Shown one piece after another: positions 23,995-33,893 of a DNA stretch of 64,000 nucleotides. Where the stretch lies: assembly GCA_028753945.1 (NCBI GenBank), contig JAPNXP010000006.1, forward strand, positions 2,356,001 through 2,420,000, read 5' to 3'. Within the stretch, counting starts at the first letter, position 1. Each line of letters begins with the position of its first letter. The stretch comes from Hexactinellida sp. DTS-2022 (lineage: Eukaryota; Porifera; Hexactinellida). Under the pieces are notes generated by a model, which saw only the letters and a list, made by a program, of their open reading frames with translations, did no database searches and had not been told where the DNA came from. Position numbers and translations under genes: made by a program.

Positions 23995-24040
23995 CATAGG
24001 CGCCAAGTTTGGGGTTTTAGGAGGGGGGGGCTGGGTGACA
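23995..24040. mobile_element. hAT-like terminus (CATAGGCGCCAAGTTTGG)
   Basis: CATAGGCGCCAAGTTTGGGG followed by a G run, close to the left end of hAT 2. A run of C at 24211-24222 may be the other G-run in inverse, but no clean right end was found. Confidence 0.4.
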
Positions 24041-24440
24041 CTGGGAGAGACTCCCCGGACATGCCGAAGGATTTACTTTTTATATGAAATTTGTCCTTTT
24101 AATCGATCAAGGGATGATAGAGGGTGAGAATCACGTTTGTTTACTCAATATATCCAGATTATGTTTCTGAAGAAACCAATCTGGAAATATTTAGTAAACC
24201 TCCAAGTGCTCCCCCCCCCCCCATTTTTGATTATATTTTACAAAACTTGACGCCAACATGTCCAAATAATCATTTCAAGTCTCTTTCCTCTCTTTCCTCC
24301 CTTCTTTCATATTACAGTGGATGCCGGTTATAAGCACATCGTCGGGAACTGCACTTAAGGTACTTATAACCGACATGTTCTTATAACCGACATAAATTAT
24401 ACAGGGTATATGGCAACCGTTTTCCAACATAGTGTGCTTA

Positions 24441-24909
24441 CAGTGGCGGTGGAAGCATTTAGATGTAGGTGCGAGCACTCCTCATTTAGGCCCAAAAAAC
24501 AAAAAATAGGCCCAAATAATAGCTGACTAAGTGACTATTAATATAGTACATAATTACAGAATTTACAGTTTACCCGCTTAATAGGGTCACATCGGGAGTC
24601 GGAACCAGGCCATCTTGAGCCGATTAAGCGGAATAAAGGTGTTGGCCCGATTAACCGGAGTAATTTAACGCTATTTAAATATTTCTATTTCTAGCCAAGT
24701 GACCCGATTAGTCAGGTTGATCCGATTAACCAGTTGCTCTATTAAGCGGAGTCTACTGTATCTATTAAACCCAAATAGAATATCTGAATATTCTGATCAC
24801 TGGTGTTATAAATGCAGTTGATGCCCTTAAAAATAATTAGGCCCAAATTTTCTGAGAAAATATAGGTGCGAGCATGCTCGCAGTGCTCGCAGTGCTTCCG
24901 CCGCCTATG
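24441..24909. mobile_element. hAT MITE, middle element of the nest
   Basis: Perfect 8-bp TSD TGTGCTTA at 24433-24440 and 24910-24917. CAGTGGCGGTGGAAGC at the left, inverted CATAGGCGGCGGAAGC at the right; inner GGTGCGAGCA repeats and GGCCCAAA blocks. Confidence 0.93.
24566..24758. mobile_element. pogo/Tigger-type MITE E, innermost element
   Basis: TA target. CAGTTTACCCGCTTAATAGG at the left, inverted CAGTAGACTCCGCTTAATAG at the right. 193 bp. Confidence 0.9.
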
Positions 24910-25214
24910 TGTGCTTATATCCGATATGTTCTTATAACCGGTGTGCTTATATCCGACATCTACTGTACTATTATATTTATATTTCGACATCTATATTTCA
25001 TTTCATTTCACCCTGCTCACACACGCACACTTATACATATTACACAATTTGATATTGATCGTTTCAATATATTTCTTTCTTCGATTCTATTCCTTTTTTA
25101 TCCTAAGATTTTTATAATTAGATTTTGGTACAATTCTAGAATCCAAACAATTTTCTCAGCTCTATCTCCAAACAATTTTCTCAGATTTGTGATTATTGTA
25201 AATACATTCAAATG

Positions 25215-25600
25215 ATTATACACATTTGCATAAAATTGGTTGGAGATAGAGCATCGAAATGTATTATCATTGAATAGGAAGTTGAGGACGGGCTATCAAT
25301 TGGATCCATTGACTAAGCTGTAACTATATTCCTACTGGAGATATTATCTCAATCATTGAATTCACGTTTCCAAGGCAACAGAGGAATGTGATAACATTTC
25401 ATAATTGATTCTGAGATATTTTATGTAAAATAACTCCTAGATGGGTTAGTCACAGCAATTTGTTTGAAAAAGCGAAATTGAACATTTGACATGCGTTCAA
25501 AGTTTTGGCATATTTTCCTACTAGATAATACGGTGACGTCATTTTGACCAAGTGGCACCTCAAAAATATGCGTCTTGTACATGACCACCTTCATATAAAA
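25215..25600. repeat. Diverged single arm of the 11.3-12.4 kb foldback family
   Basis: Shared landmarks in order: AATGTATTATCATTGAATAG (TCAATG in the palindrome), GGAAGTT, CAACAGAGGAATGTGATAAC against CAACCGAGGAATGTGTCAAC, and GGTGACGTCATTTTGACC. Much more diverged than the two palindrome arms are from each other. Confidence 0.6.
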
Positions 25601-25993
25601 CAATTACATAAGTAGAAGCACCCTGGATTACTTATTTCGAAGAATAATTGTATTGCATATATTTAGTTGACTATACTAGTTCATCCATGGTCCAAGTCCA
25701 TTATACTGCGGCATTGCCTTAGAGTATAGAATGCTATGGTTAGGTAAATTTATCAAGATTTACTGTCGATTCTTAGTAGAAACTATAATAGAACTATAAT
25801 AGATTAGATCATTGTTTATGAATTATTAATTGGATTATAGAAATACTTGTATATATTGTTTGATTGTTCACAACGTATTATTTTGTACCGTACGAACGTA
25901 CGCGGTTACTCTGCATTTGCTAAATCTTTAAGATACTAGCATGCAACAAAGAACAACATTATTTAGAGAGAAATAAAGTTAATGTATATAAAA

Positions 25994-26065
25994 TACCGTA
26001 TATACTCTAATAGTAGCCCCTATTCGAATAATCGCCTACCTCCAATAATAGCCCTCCCAAATTAG
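25994..26065. mobile_element. DNA-transposon terminus (TACCGTATATACTC family)
   Basis: ACCGTATATACTCTAATAGT followed by AGCCCCTATTCGAATAATCG and more AATAATAGCCC. An inverted end of similar type sits at 49372-49409. Confidence 0.45.
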
Positions 26066-26224
26066 CAAATACAAATTACTACCAGTACCCTGAGTAAATT
26101 TCTTCATTTAATATTAGTCGCAATACGATTATCAACTGAATACACAAAATAAATTGTATCAACATGTGATATTCTCGAAAAGTCACAAAAATAATTGTTC
26201 AGAAAATGGCCTAAAAACAAAACC

Positions 26225-27150
26225 CAAAAATTGCAGCCTGTGTCGACGCATGTTCCTTTGGTGGCACTATATTTTGGTGGTGGTTTATTGATAGTACAGT
26301 GCAACCTCTATAAGTGGGGTCTCTATAAATGGGGAACCTCCATAAGTGGGGAATTTTGACCATATTCGTATATATCCATACAAATGAACCTCTATAAGCG
26401 GGGAAGTGGGGAATGGGGGACCATAAATTTCAAGGAGTTTTTATCTCCATACAAAACAACCTCCATAAATGGGGGGAATGGACAAATCCTAACATGATTC
26501 TTATAAAATAATACAATATTTCCAATAAATCGACTCAAAAGTTCTACAGAAAAAATATTTTCGATTGATCTACTCTAATGTTTTTAGAAGAAATCACCTA
26601 GTGTAGATCAGCAGTTAACTAAATTGTCATAATATACAAATAAGAACTAGAACGTGCATTAATGTGTGTGTTATATGAATATTTTGTATAATATAGCATA
26701 TATAATGTTTTTCCAATTGAATTTTATAACCGGGGAATGGGGGGCATTTGAAATTTTCCCCGTCCCAGCTCCCCCACTTATAGAGGTTCCACTGTACCTC
26801 CAAAGGAACATGATGTCGGCACAGGCTGCAATTTTGGATTTTTTTCGCCCATGTCATCATCACTATGAAGCTGTTATATTATTTCAGAAAGGTGTTCCAA
26901 AAGGCAACAACCCTTAGTGAGTTGGAAGTTTCGTTTTATCTCACTTCATTTCAAAGATATTCAAGTTTCAGTAGAATAAATTAAGTGATAAAAAAGTCAG
27001 CATTTTTTATGTGCGTGTTGGTTGATCACCCAACACCAACCAACCCATTCGAAATATAGAATTCACAAAATTGTAAAAAAACATTTTTTGACAATGTCAT
27101 CATCACCTCAAGGTGTCAAGATCCACTTGTATAGGTTGTGCTTGCCATAA
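26225..27150. repeat. Hairpin-bearing repeat family F, copy 1 (split by a MITE)
   Basis: A left arm at 26231-26270 (TTGCAGCCTGTGTCGACGCA) returns inverted at 26800-26840 (GTCGGCACAGGCTGCAATTT) across the MITE at 26297. The rest (AGGCAACAACCCTTAGTGAG, TTATGTGCGTGTTGG, CCCAACACCAACCAACCC) matches 58240-58660 in the same order. Confidence 0.8.
26297..26794. mobile_element. pogo/Tigger-type MITE F (498 bp)
   Basis: TA target. CAGTGCAACCTCTATAAGTG at the left, inverted CAGTGGAACCTCTATAAGTG at the right, with several internal ATAAGTGGGG or ATAAATGGGG units. The copy of the host repeat at 58.3 kb lacks it, which gives an empty site. Confidence 0.92.
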
Positions 27151-27290
27151 GGACCTGTTGTATGACGGTTTACTTACCATGACAGTTTACTTACCTCTAT
27201 TAATATAACCATATTTAACCATGGATACTTTCTATCCATGACGGTTTACTTACCCTCTTTGCTATGGCTTCAACACTTCATACTTCCTAT
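27151..27290. repeat. Foldback arm matching the ends of the 58766-60394 element
   Basis: GGACCTGTTGTATGACGG, then repeated TTTACTTACC and CTATCCATGAC motifs as in the arms at 58766 and 60394. No opposite arm seen here. Confidence 0.6.
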
Positions 27291-27479
27291 TACACATCTA
27301 CATTTATAAGGATTCACATCTCAAATTCTAATTGAAAATGTCATATGGCCCAAAATATCTAAACTAATATGGAAATTATTTAATGCTATGTTGATGCATT
27401 GTCAAATTATGATAGCATATAACTCATTGCTCAAATTGTGGTTTGGAGATTTAATCTTAACCTCCATTTTTCCTTGATT

Positions 27480-27960
27480 GCATACTTGATTAATCCAGTT
27501 TGGCTTACATCAAGTTTACTTCTATTGGTGATTTACTTTGCTTACGTAAATCACATAAGTATGCATGATCCGTATTACTATCAAAGATATGTATTCAACT
27601 ATTTACCTGCCTATATCTTCTGCATTCTTAAATGACATATTGATTTAAAAATTTATTGTCAGGAGGTAAATCTTTGTAGTAAATAGCATTTTAATTAACA
27701 AATTCAGTATGTGTATTTAGGCACTGAAAAAGGTCAGTTTTCCCCAGAGTTTGAAATTGACCTTTAGAAAGTAAGCTTGGGCTTTTAGTATGCGAAAAAA
27801 TCTGAACTCTACTAGAGCTCAGTTCTATATATGGATTCTCTTTAATTAATAAGTTGAATTACCTTGACTCCCAAAATAGCGACAAACTAATCTGAATTAA
27901 AGTAATTACGTGTAATTTAAAATTCACAGGCTTAATTTATTTATTATGACTTATTTTTTG
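27480..27960. repeat. Diverged repeat shared with 53740-54080 and, inverted, with 59030-59180
   Basis: TTACGTAAATCACATAAGTA and TGCATGAT at 27540-27570 match TTACGTCAATCACATAAGTA at 53801. 27715-27835 (AAAGGTCAGTTTTCCCC, GACCTTTAGAAAGTAAGC, GGGCTTTTAGTATG, CTGAACTCTACTAGAGC) is the reverse complement of 59030-59180. Confidence 0.6.
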
Positions 27961-28174
27961 AGGATGGTAAGGTTGCTAAGCGTCCTTTAATTGTGTTTCA
28001 TAGAATAACACGAACAAAAAAAGGACACGATGCGACCTAGACCGAAGAACTGGTTTATATTAATAACAAATAATTAATAGTAATTATGGAAGAAAAGGTA
28101 TACGTATTTACATTGTTTCTGCTTAAATATGTAAAGAAGGGACTATCATTGGAAAAATCAAGAATATACTATAA

Positions 28175-28229
28175 TTAGGCCCAAAAATAATGACAGCCCT
28201 AGGCCCACAAAACCCTAAATCCGGCACTG
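28175..28229. mobile_element. hAT-like terminus (GGCCC type)
   Basis: Inverted reading CAGTGCCGGATTTAGGGTTT followed by GTGGGCCTAGGGC, a common hAT end. Partner end not found. Confidence 0.4.
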
Positions 28230-28438
28230 TCCCTAAATCACATTTGAAGTAAAAGTATAAATATAATAATCCCATTTTCACTTTCAATTGAAAGAACGTA
28301 GTGTTTGACTTTCACATTCCTGAGCAATAAAGGGTTTTAATTCATGTGAGTAAATATGGATGTAATAAGATGAATAGAATATAACTAAGGAGAACTGTAA
28401 TATGAATATACTGATGATACTAACACGATGAATTAGCC

Positions 28439-28528
28439 TGTTTTGTCAGAAATGGACCCCCCTGCAGATTTGGATCGGGGGTCCATTTCTGACAAATCTT
28501 ACTTTGCTTGGCAGAAATGGACCCCCCT
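28439..28528. repeat. Left terminus and subterminal repeats of the Ginger-type element
   Basis: Three copies of TGTCAGAAATGGACCCCC or its inverse within 90 bp: direct, inverted, direct. Plausible transposase-binding sites. The right end has only one copy, so the ends are unequal. Confidence 0.8.
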
Positions 28529-28905
28529 TTCTATAACATTTATGTACACTTCTTTGATGTTTCTTTACCAGACCTCTGCGCGGGTCGTATGCGGGCCCCG
28601 CAAGAACAGTCCGCTTTGGGATATATTAGAACAGCGATTTCTCAGTTAATTATATGGTATTACGGAATAATTGTTCAATAAAACTCTTTCGATCGCAACA
28701 CTACTGCCATCTTGAGGTAATATTGATCATTAAGTTTGTTTAGGCACTGAATAGGGGTACATTGTTACAATAGGGGGAACTTCCCCTCCAAGAGACTTAG
28801 CAAGAACACTTGCACAAACCCGCACTGACCCGCAAGAAGAATCTCGGCTATAAAGCTTCATTTCTAGTATTGATTTTTAATAAAAGAGTTACTACAATGC
28901 GATAA

Positions 28906-29805
28906 TTAAATCGAAAATTGTTCATTAGGAGTAGTACCATAGGATAACACATAAACGATGCAATTAATCTTTCCTAATGAAGGCATATTGGGACTAGAAT
29001 CAACTCGCTTAACTTTCGGACGTTCTATGTCATCATATGTATACCATTCATCTTTCAGTTTGGTTCTCATTGTGAAATGAAGGCCACTATGTATAGTATA
29101 TCCGAGTAAGGAACAATGTAGTTGATCTTGGTCGTGTGTAATGTTGATTTGATTTTCGATGTCAGTTTCACGAATTAGTGAGACATTGTTAACATGACCC
29201 ACCTCAAGAATGATGAGAGGGGGAACTTGAACAAATTTCTTGTCAAGAGATTCTAATTTGGCATTTGGATCTCGACACTTTAAGCATGAAAAAGCTGTTT
29301 TGATTGGGAAATCAATGGTCTTTTGGAAATTTTCATTGAATGTTAGCACATAAAGCAAGTTTAATTTCTTCTCTGAGTGATAACTGCAACTCCAGCACTG
29401 GAAGATGACTTCGTATCGATCGGAACAGATAGATAGATTAATTGACAACTGCACCATTGCCCCTTCGTAACCAAGAAATTCAAACCGAAAGTTGACAAGT
29501 CGCACTCCTAGTTGAGGAGCTAGCCGGTTCCTCAATTCATCGGTTTCACGGGAAGTTATTTGTGATAACATGGTTTGCAGACGCTGAGATGGAGAAACAT
29601 TTGCTAACCGAAGAGCCGAAGAGACTTTATGCGAGTGCAAATTTAGTAGAGTTATGAAATTGTCAACCGGACAAGTATTGACTAATTCATTTCCTTCGAA
29701 TTTACCACCCCAAGTAACACATGAATCTTCCAGACGAAGTGATGCAGGTGTGGCTAGAGTATTATCATTGTTTGCCGATGCTTTAGAAGTTGCTGCAACT
29801 CTTAA
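28906..29805 (-). CDS. USP-like (papain-fold) cysteine peptidase part of the Ginger-type element
   Basis: Minus strand. A first box GNELVNTCPVDNFITLL holds the presumed catalytic Cys (near 29690). The C-terminal half has LIILEVGHVNN, then LLGYTIHSGLHFTMR with the presumed catalytic His in HSGLHF, DEWYTYDDIERP, and the closing INCIVYVLSYG. This is the arrangement of ubiquitin carboxyl-terminal hydrolases (Cys box, HsGHY-like box, final Y-x-L-x-Y strand), reduced to about 300 residues. A CxxC pair (CWSCSYH, then CLKC) could bind zinc, as in many USPs. It lies directly downstream of the integrase part. OTU or Ulp1 peptidases are, as far as I recall, the kinds reported for Ginger1; a USP-like one is less familiar. 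Specificity for ubiquitin is inference. Confidence 0.65.
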   Translation of the reverse strand, partial: LRVAATSKASANNDNTLATPASLRLEDSCVTWGGKFEGNELVNTCPVDNFITLLNLHSHKVSSALRLANVSPSQRLQTMLSQITSRETDELRNRLAPQLGVRLVNFRFEFLGYEGAMVQLSINLSICSDRYEVIFQCWSCSYHSEKKLNLLYVLTFNENFQKTIDFPIKTAFSCLKCRDPNAKLESLDKKFVQVPPLIILEVGHVNNVSLIRETDIENQINITHDQDQLHCSLLGYTIHSGLHFTMRTKLKDEWYTYDDIERPKVKRVDSSPNMPSLGKINCIVYVLSYGTTPNEQFSI

Positions 29806-31600
29806 ACAACAGGTAGAAGAACATTCGTAGAATAGTCCATGCTCTCACCTGTCCAGCGAGTTGCAAAATAGAAGTCCTCACCTGTGTATTGGTTCTCAGG
29901 TATTTTATCTCAAAACTATCTAAATACCATTGAGCCAACAAGTTAGACATTTCATAGGTGGTTTCCAATTTATCTTCTTGAGCATACTCTGTATAATAGG
30001 ATGGGTAACGGTCAGTTTTCCAATTGAATAAATCTTTAAATTTCATATCGCGTCGTATGTGAAGTTCCCGATGGAGATCAGACAGAGGAATATTTGTCTT
30101 GATTGAGTTGATAATTAAACTTTTCATTGAGTTGAGTTTATCAATCGTGTCTTGGCGGGTATGCCTAGGAGGTGATATCGTCGCAAATACCGTTTCTTCG
30201 GCCCCAATGGATGGTGTATCTTCAGCTTGTAAATTTTCGATAGTAGAGGTTTCTATTTCAGTTGATAAGCGCTGAGATCTTGTGGCTTGTTGGTCGGCAG
30301 AATTTATAGGAGTCAATCTTTTCAAGAGCTTAATTTTGGATCTTTTCACGCTTTGGATGAATTTGTTACGATATATTTTGACTGTATTTCGATTTAATTT
30401 AGCAATTCTATAAGGACCAAGCCATTTATCATGAAATTTCCCTCCTTTCTTCTTTTGGTAGACATTTTCAATGAGGACTTCGTCAGTTTTATCTTGATTA
30501 TTGAAGGTGATCGGATTAAGTTTCTTGTCATGGCGTCTCTTCATCAACTCCTTTGAGCGCGTTAGAAGTTCGCCAGCTACAACATGATCGTTAGCTTGTG
30601 CAGCTTGCATGGACTGAATTAGTTCCGTTGTAGTATTTTCATTTGTGTCATTCCCCAGAGACTGGGATTCATCAATAGCCACATCCGGTGCAAGATTTTC
30701 TGCCTCTATTGGTAAGCGAGGTTTACGTGACCCATGCATCAATTCAAATGCTGAGAATCCTGTAGTATCTCGGGGTCTTATGTTAAGAGAAAAGGTGATT
30801 TCGCCAAGATATTGAGCCCAATTTTCATTCTTTTCACCCAACGCTTCCACTAGGCATCTTTTGAGTGCTTAGTGGGCAGATTCAACTAACCCATTGGTTT
30901 GAGGATGGTATGGGGCTGAGAAGATTAGCTTACAATCATAAGCATCATGCAGGGCTTTGGAAATTTTGTTTGTAAACTCAGTCACGTTATCACAAATAAT
31001 TTGTACAGGTGCTCCCTGTCAACAGTAAATGGAGAATATCCCTTTAGCTACCTCTTTCGCTTCCTTAGATCTAAGTGGGCGAGTTTCTATCCACTTAGTA
31101 AAGTGGTCCATCATAGTTAATAAATACTTGTACCCTTCGGAATTCACAAATGGGCCAGTAAGGTCCATTCCTACACGAAACCACACCTTAGTAATAACTG
31201 GGAGAGGTTGTAGTGGTATACTGGTAGCTTTCAGTGTAGGCTGATTCTTTTGACAGCGAATACAATTGTCCACGTAAGAACGAATTTGCTTTAGCATCCC
31301 AGGCTAAAAATACCGGGCTTTCGCGATATTATATGAGTAACGTGCACATTGGTGTCCAACATTATTGTGGATTTCTCTCAGAATACTTGGAATATCATCA
31401 GTTTTGATTACAAGAAGTTGCTTTCCTTCAGAGAGCTTAACAAGTATGTCATTTATAGCAAGATATTTGGAGGCTCTCTTTCGTAAATTCCTCTTCTGAT
31501 CTTTCGTAAATCCATGGGGGTACGAGTCGGTCATCAAGTATGACAATATGAGTTCATATTCGGAGGGGTCCATTGTTTTTAAGGTAGATGAGAATGTCAA
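29783..31600 (-). CDS. Gypsy-like integrase/transposase of the Ginger-type element
   Basis: Minus strand, N to C: a YPHGFTKDQKRNLRKRASKY segment (YPYY-like region of Ginger/KRBA2 proteins); H2C2 finger (HNNVGHQCARY, then CIRCQK); DDE core with first Asp in VGMDLTGPF, second in IICDNVTEF, and Glu in NGLVES; FSLNIRPRDTTGFSAFELMH; a linker; and a GPY/F-like module (FHDKWLGPYRIAKLN). It would bind the terminal repeats and carry out cut-and-paste integration. The copy has a small number of breaks. No reverse transcriptase, gag or protease of LTR type lies beside it, and the ends are inverted repeats, so it is a DNA transposon and not an LTR element. Confidence 0.82.
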
Positions 31601-32039
31601 TGTAAAGTGTATAGATTTTCTTGCATTTAGTTTCTACATTTATAGTGAATTTGAATTTAGATACATTAAGTAACAAATGGTAATCAAAAACTTTATTTTA
31701 TTTTAATTACTTCATTTTTGAGGTGACAAATTATTGCATCAATTATTACGTAAGTTTGGTACTAATTTTGCAATGTTCAAACTTCAAATGTTAATATAAC
31801 TGTTGAACCAACACTTTCTTTGTGCTATTAGTGGAATGTTGTAACTTGTACGCAACTCATTTGTATTACAAATGAATTTCAATAACTTCCTGGAATTAAA
31901 TCTGTCAAAAGGAAATAGAAATATCATAGTTTGATCTCATGCAAGCTTAAGTCTTTTCGTATGTACAGTACAACTGTTTTTGTCTAAACATAAATAACCT
32001 CAGGTATCCGGGACTGTAGATTTAGTAGATTATCCGAAC

Positions 32040-32087
32040 TTGTTTGAGTGGTCCCAAAGAGTCTGGATAATCGAGGTTACACTGTAT
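32040..32087. mobile_element. Tigger-type terminal fragment inside the Ginger-type element
   Basis: Reads inverted CAGTGTAACCTCGATTATCC, AGACTCTTTGGGACC, next to TA. The left counterpart near 31968-32025 is weak (AACCTCAGGTATCC). Confidence 0.45.
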
Positions 32088-32343
32088 AAGCAACTTTCCT
32101 GCGTAAATCACAATGAAGTATTGGTTACTCACTAAAAGATAATTTGTACCATATCATTCTATTAATGCTATGTTTGTACATTCAAAATGTAATCTTTTGT
32201 TGTATAAAATATAGAGATAACCTATTAGAATATATGTGAAAGTAGAGTGAGAAAAGAAATCAAAGAATTGTACATAAATGTTATAGAAAGTGGGGTCCAA
32301 ATTTGCAGGGGGGTCCATTTCTGACAAAACAAGCCTACTTGCC

Positions 32344-32785
32344 TATACAGACAAATCAACCGTTTCTTCATTTGTAATTTCTAGTTGAGAGGAATTTATG
32401 GGCTGTTCTATTTCCTCATTCATCATACTGTTCAATAGGGATGTTTCGGAAAAAATGACCTCTTCCTCTATGAGAGCTTGTTGCAATTTTTCCAATTTTT
32501 CAATTCGGTGTAACAGGTCCTTTACTAGTTCATTGATTTCGGTTATTTGAGCTCTAGCACAATTTAAGGACTTGTACTGCGCTTCTACTTCCTCTGTAAA
32601 TTAAGAATTGTTTCATCTTGATCTTTGTTCCCTTGGTTTGATAATACCAGCATCAAATTAGAAATTAATTCTTGCTGTTGCTTAGATAATTCTTTGTAAT
32701 CGTTTTGCATAATGAAAATTCCTGCAGATGAAGTTGTATTGAATAATTCCAATGTCGATTTACATAGTGTATTTATACCTGACAT
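32344..32785 (-). CDS. Unrecognised coiled-coil reading frame
   Basis: Minus strand, start ATG 32785 (MSGINTLCKSTLELFNTTSS), with heptad-like KELSKQQQELISNLMLVLSN. The frame changes by one base near 32590 and goes on as VEAQYKSLNCARAQITEINE, LVKDLLHRIEKLEKLQQALI, to an acidic tail ending TVDLSV and a stop near 32350. The Ginger-type element is inserted just after this stop. Strong coiled-coil character over about 90 residues. No family recognised; it could be a host gene exon or pseudogene, or part of another element. Confidence 0.4.
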
Positions 32786-32978
32786 CTACGAAATATTTGT
32801 AAATTAAGTATCACTTATATAAATACGATATCATAATCGGTCTAAGTAATACTTAATTAATGGTGGCCGAATGTTATTGTTATAACACATGAGAATAACT
32901 AATATAAGAGACGCACTTCGTAATACAATCAAATTAGTCTCAAAAATTATTTTACAAATTCATTCCGATAATAGTAAT

Positions 32979-33264
32979 ATGGCACTGCGATTTCATATCA
33001 CCAAAAGCAACCTCACCGTGAGTATAGTTAGAGTATTTATTTAACAATATATTTTAACTTGTTCAATTAAATATTAATAAATACAAATTTACAGATTAAC
33101 GGCAGCTACAATGGTAACAATAACAACAACAGGATAAGAAAAAGCACAGAAACAGAACCAAAGGTCTCAAAAATAAGAACAAATTTATTACAAATGGAGA
33201 GGTCTTTAAGTTGGCTAAAAAGCACAACATGATTAACGAACTCAGAAAGTACAAGTTAAGTTGA
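32979..33264 (+). CDS. Tentative small two-exon frame, basic protein
   Basis: ATG at 32979 (MALRFHITKSNLT) runs into a GTGAGT donor at 33018. An acceptor AACAACAG at 33132 would join in phase to DKKKHRNRTKGLKNKNKFIT and KLAKKHNMINELRKYKLS, stop at 33262-33264, giving 56 residues, very rich in Lys/Arg/Asn. The KKHRN and AKKHN blocks faintly recall ribosomal protein eL29, but spacing differs. Weak; it may be chance. Confidence 0.2.
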
Positions 33265-33489
33265 TTAATCATTATGATAGAGCAGCATATTTATTAATTT
33301 CTACAAAGTAATTTATTTAAAATTAATAACGATGTTAATTGCAATTAATTAAATGTAGGACTGGTTAATTAATCAGCACGTTTCTGTTGCATATATTTTC
33401 TTAACGTGAAAAATCTGTCCTTAATTATCCCAGGCTTTCCAGCCCAAAAATGATTAGAATATGGTTTAAAGTATATTTCATTAATTTAG

Positions 33490-33893
33490 GAAATCCGTAA
33501 TCTACAGAACCCATCAAAATTTAAGGATGTACTTTTGGGGCTAAAAAGGATGGATTTAATTGAGAGATATATTCACGTAGTCCTGCTTCCCCACATGATG
33601 AAGATTGTGCAAGTACCTTCATGGCTGCCAGCCACTCTTCTTCGGACGCCCCAGATATCTCAGAAAGAAGAGAAATCTCTACTAGTACTTCTCATATTAA
33701 TCAAACTGCCTCAGCCGTAACAGCTCCACTACTTTCTGAGCCCGGGATTAATTATGAGCCGCTCATTGGAGCTGCTGTTTCGCTGTCAACTGATCGCGAA
33801 ACTTTCTATCCATCCCAGGGCGTGTCTCCTTATTTTCCCTATTGGCCTTCTGCATTCAATCCCGTGTACTTTCAGGACCCTCCACCTAGCTAA
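33490..33893 (+). CDS. Unrecognised Ser/Pro-rich 3' exon
   Basis: An acceptor-like ATTTAG precedes 33490. The frame EIRNLQNPSKFKDVLLGLKR, MDLIER changes near 33575 to a frame reading SRSPASPHDEDCASTFMAAS, a Ser/Thr-rich stretch, then SPYFPYWPSAFNPVYFQDPP and a stop at 33891-33893. AT-rich non-coding follows. Codon use and the clear stop suggest a real former coding exon, perhaps of a host gene. I do not recognise the family. Confidence 0.35.

Larger units (their letters stand above)
24315..24965. mobile_element. pogo/Tigger-type MITE D, outer element of a triple nest
   Basis: TA target. CAGTGGATGCCGGTTATAAG at the left, inverted CAGTAGATGTCGGATATAAG at the right; subterminal TTATAACCGACAT repeats. 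Interrupted by the hAT MITE at 24441. Confidence 0.9.
28439..32331 (-). mobile_element. Ginger-type DNA transposon with integrase and USP-like peptidase
   Basis: Terminal inverted repeats of 36 bp: TGTTTTGTCAGAAATGGACC... at 28439-28474 and its inverse at 32296-32331, differing at one position by eye. A perfect 4-bp TSD AGCC lies at 28435-28438 and 32332-32335. The TGT start and the 4-bp TSD match what is known of Ginger1. The left end carries two further copies of the GTCAGAAATGGACCCCC motif (inverted at 28477-28496, direct at 28512-28528), so it can fold as a hairpin. Coding on the minus strand: integrase part, then a cysteine peptidase part. Length 3893 bp; it has a few breaks and looks non-functional but not old. 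Confidence 0.88.

Noticed and set aside
28439-32331. LTR retrotransposon, from the Gypsy-like integrase
   Set aside because: Ends are inverted repeats with a 4-bp duplication, and there is no reverse transcriptase, RNase H or gag; a Ginger-type DNA transposon fits better.
32979-33264. Ribosomal protein eL29 gene
   Set aside because: Only KKHRN and AKKHN resemble it; spacing and the N-terminus differ. Kept as a low-confidence frame without that name.
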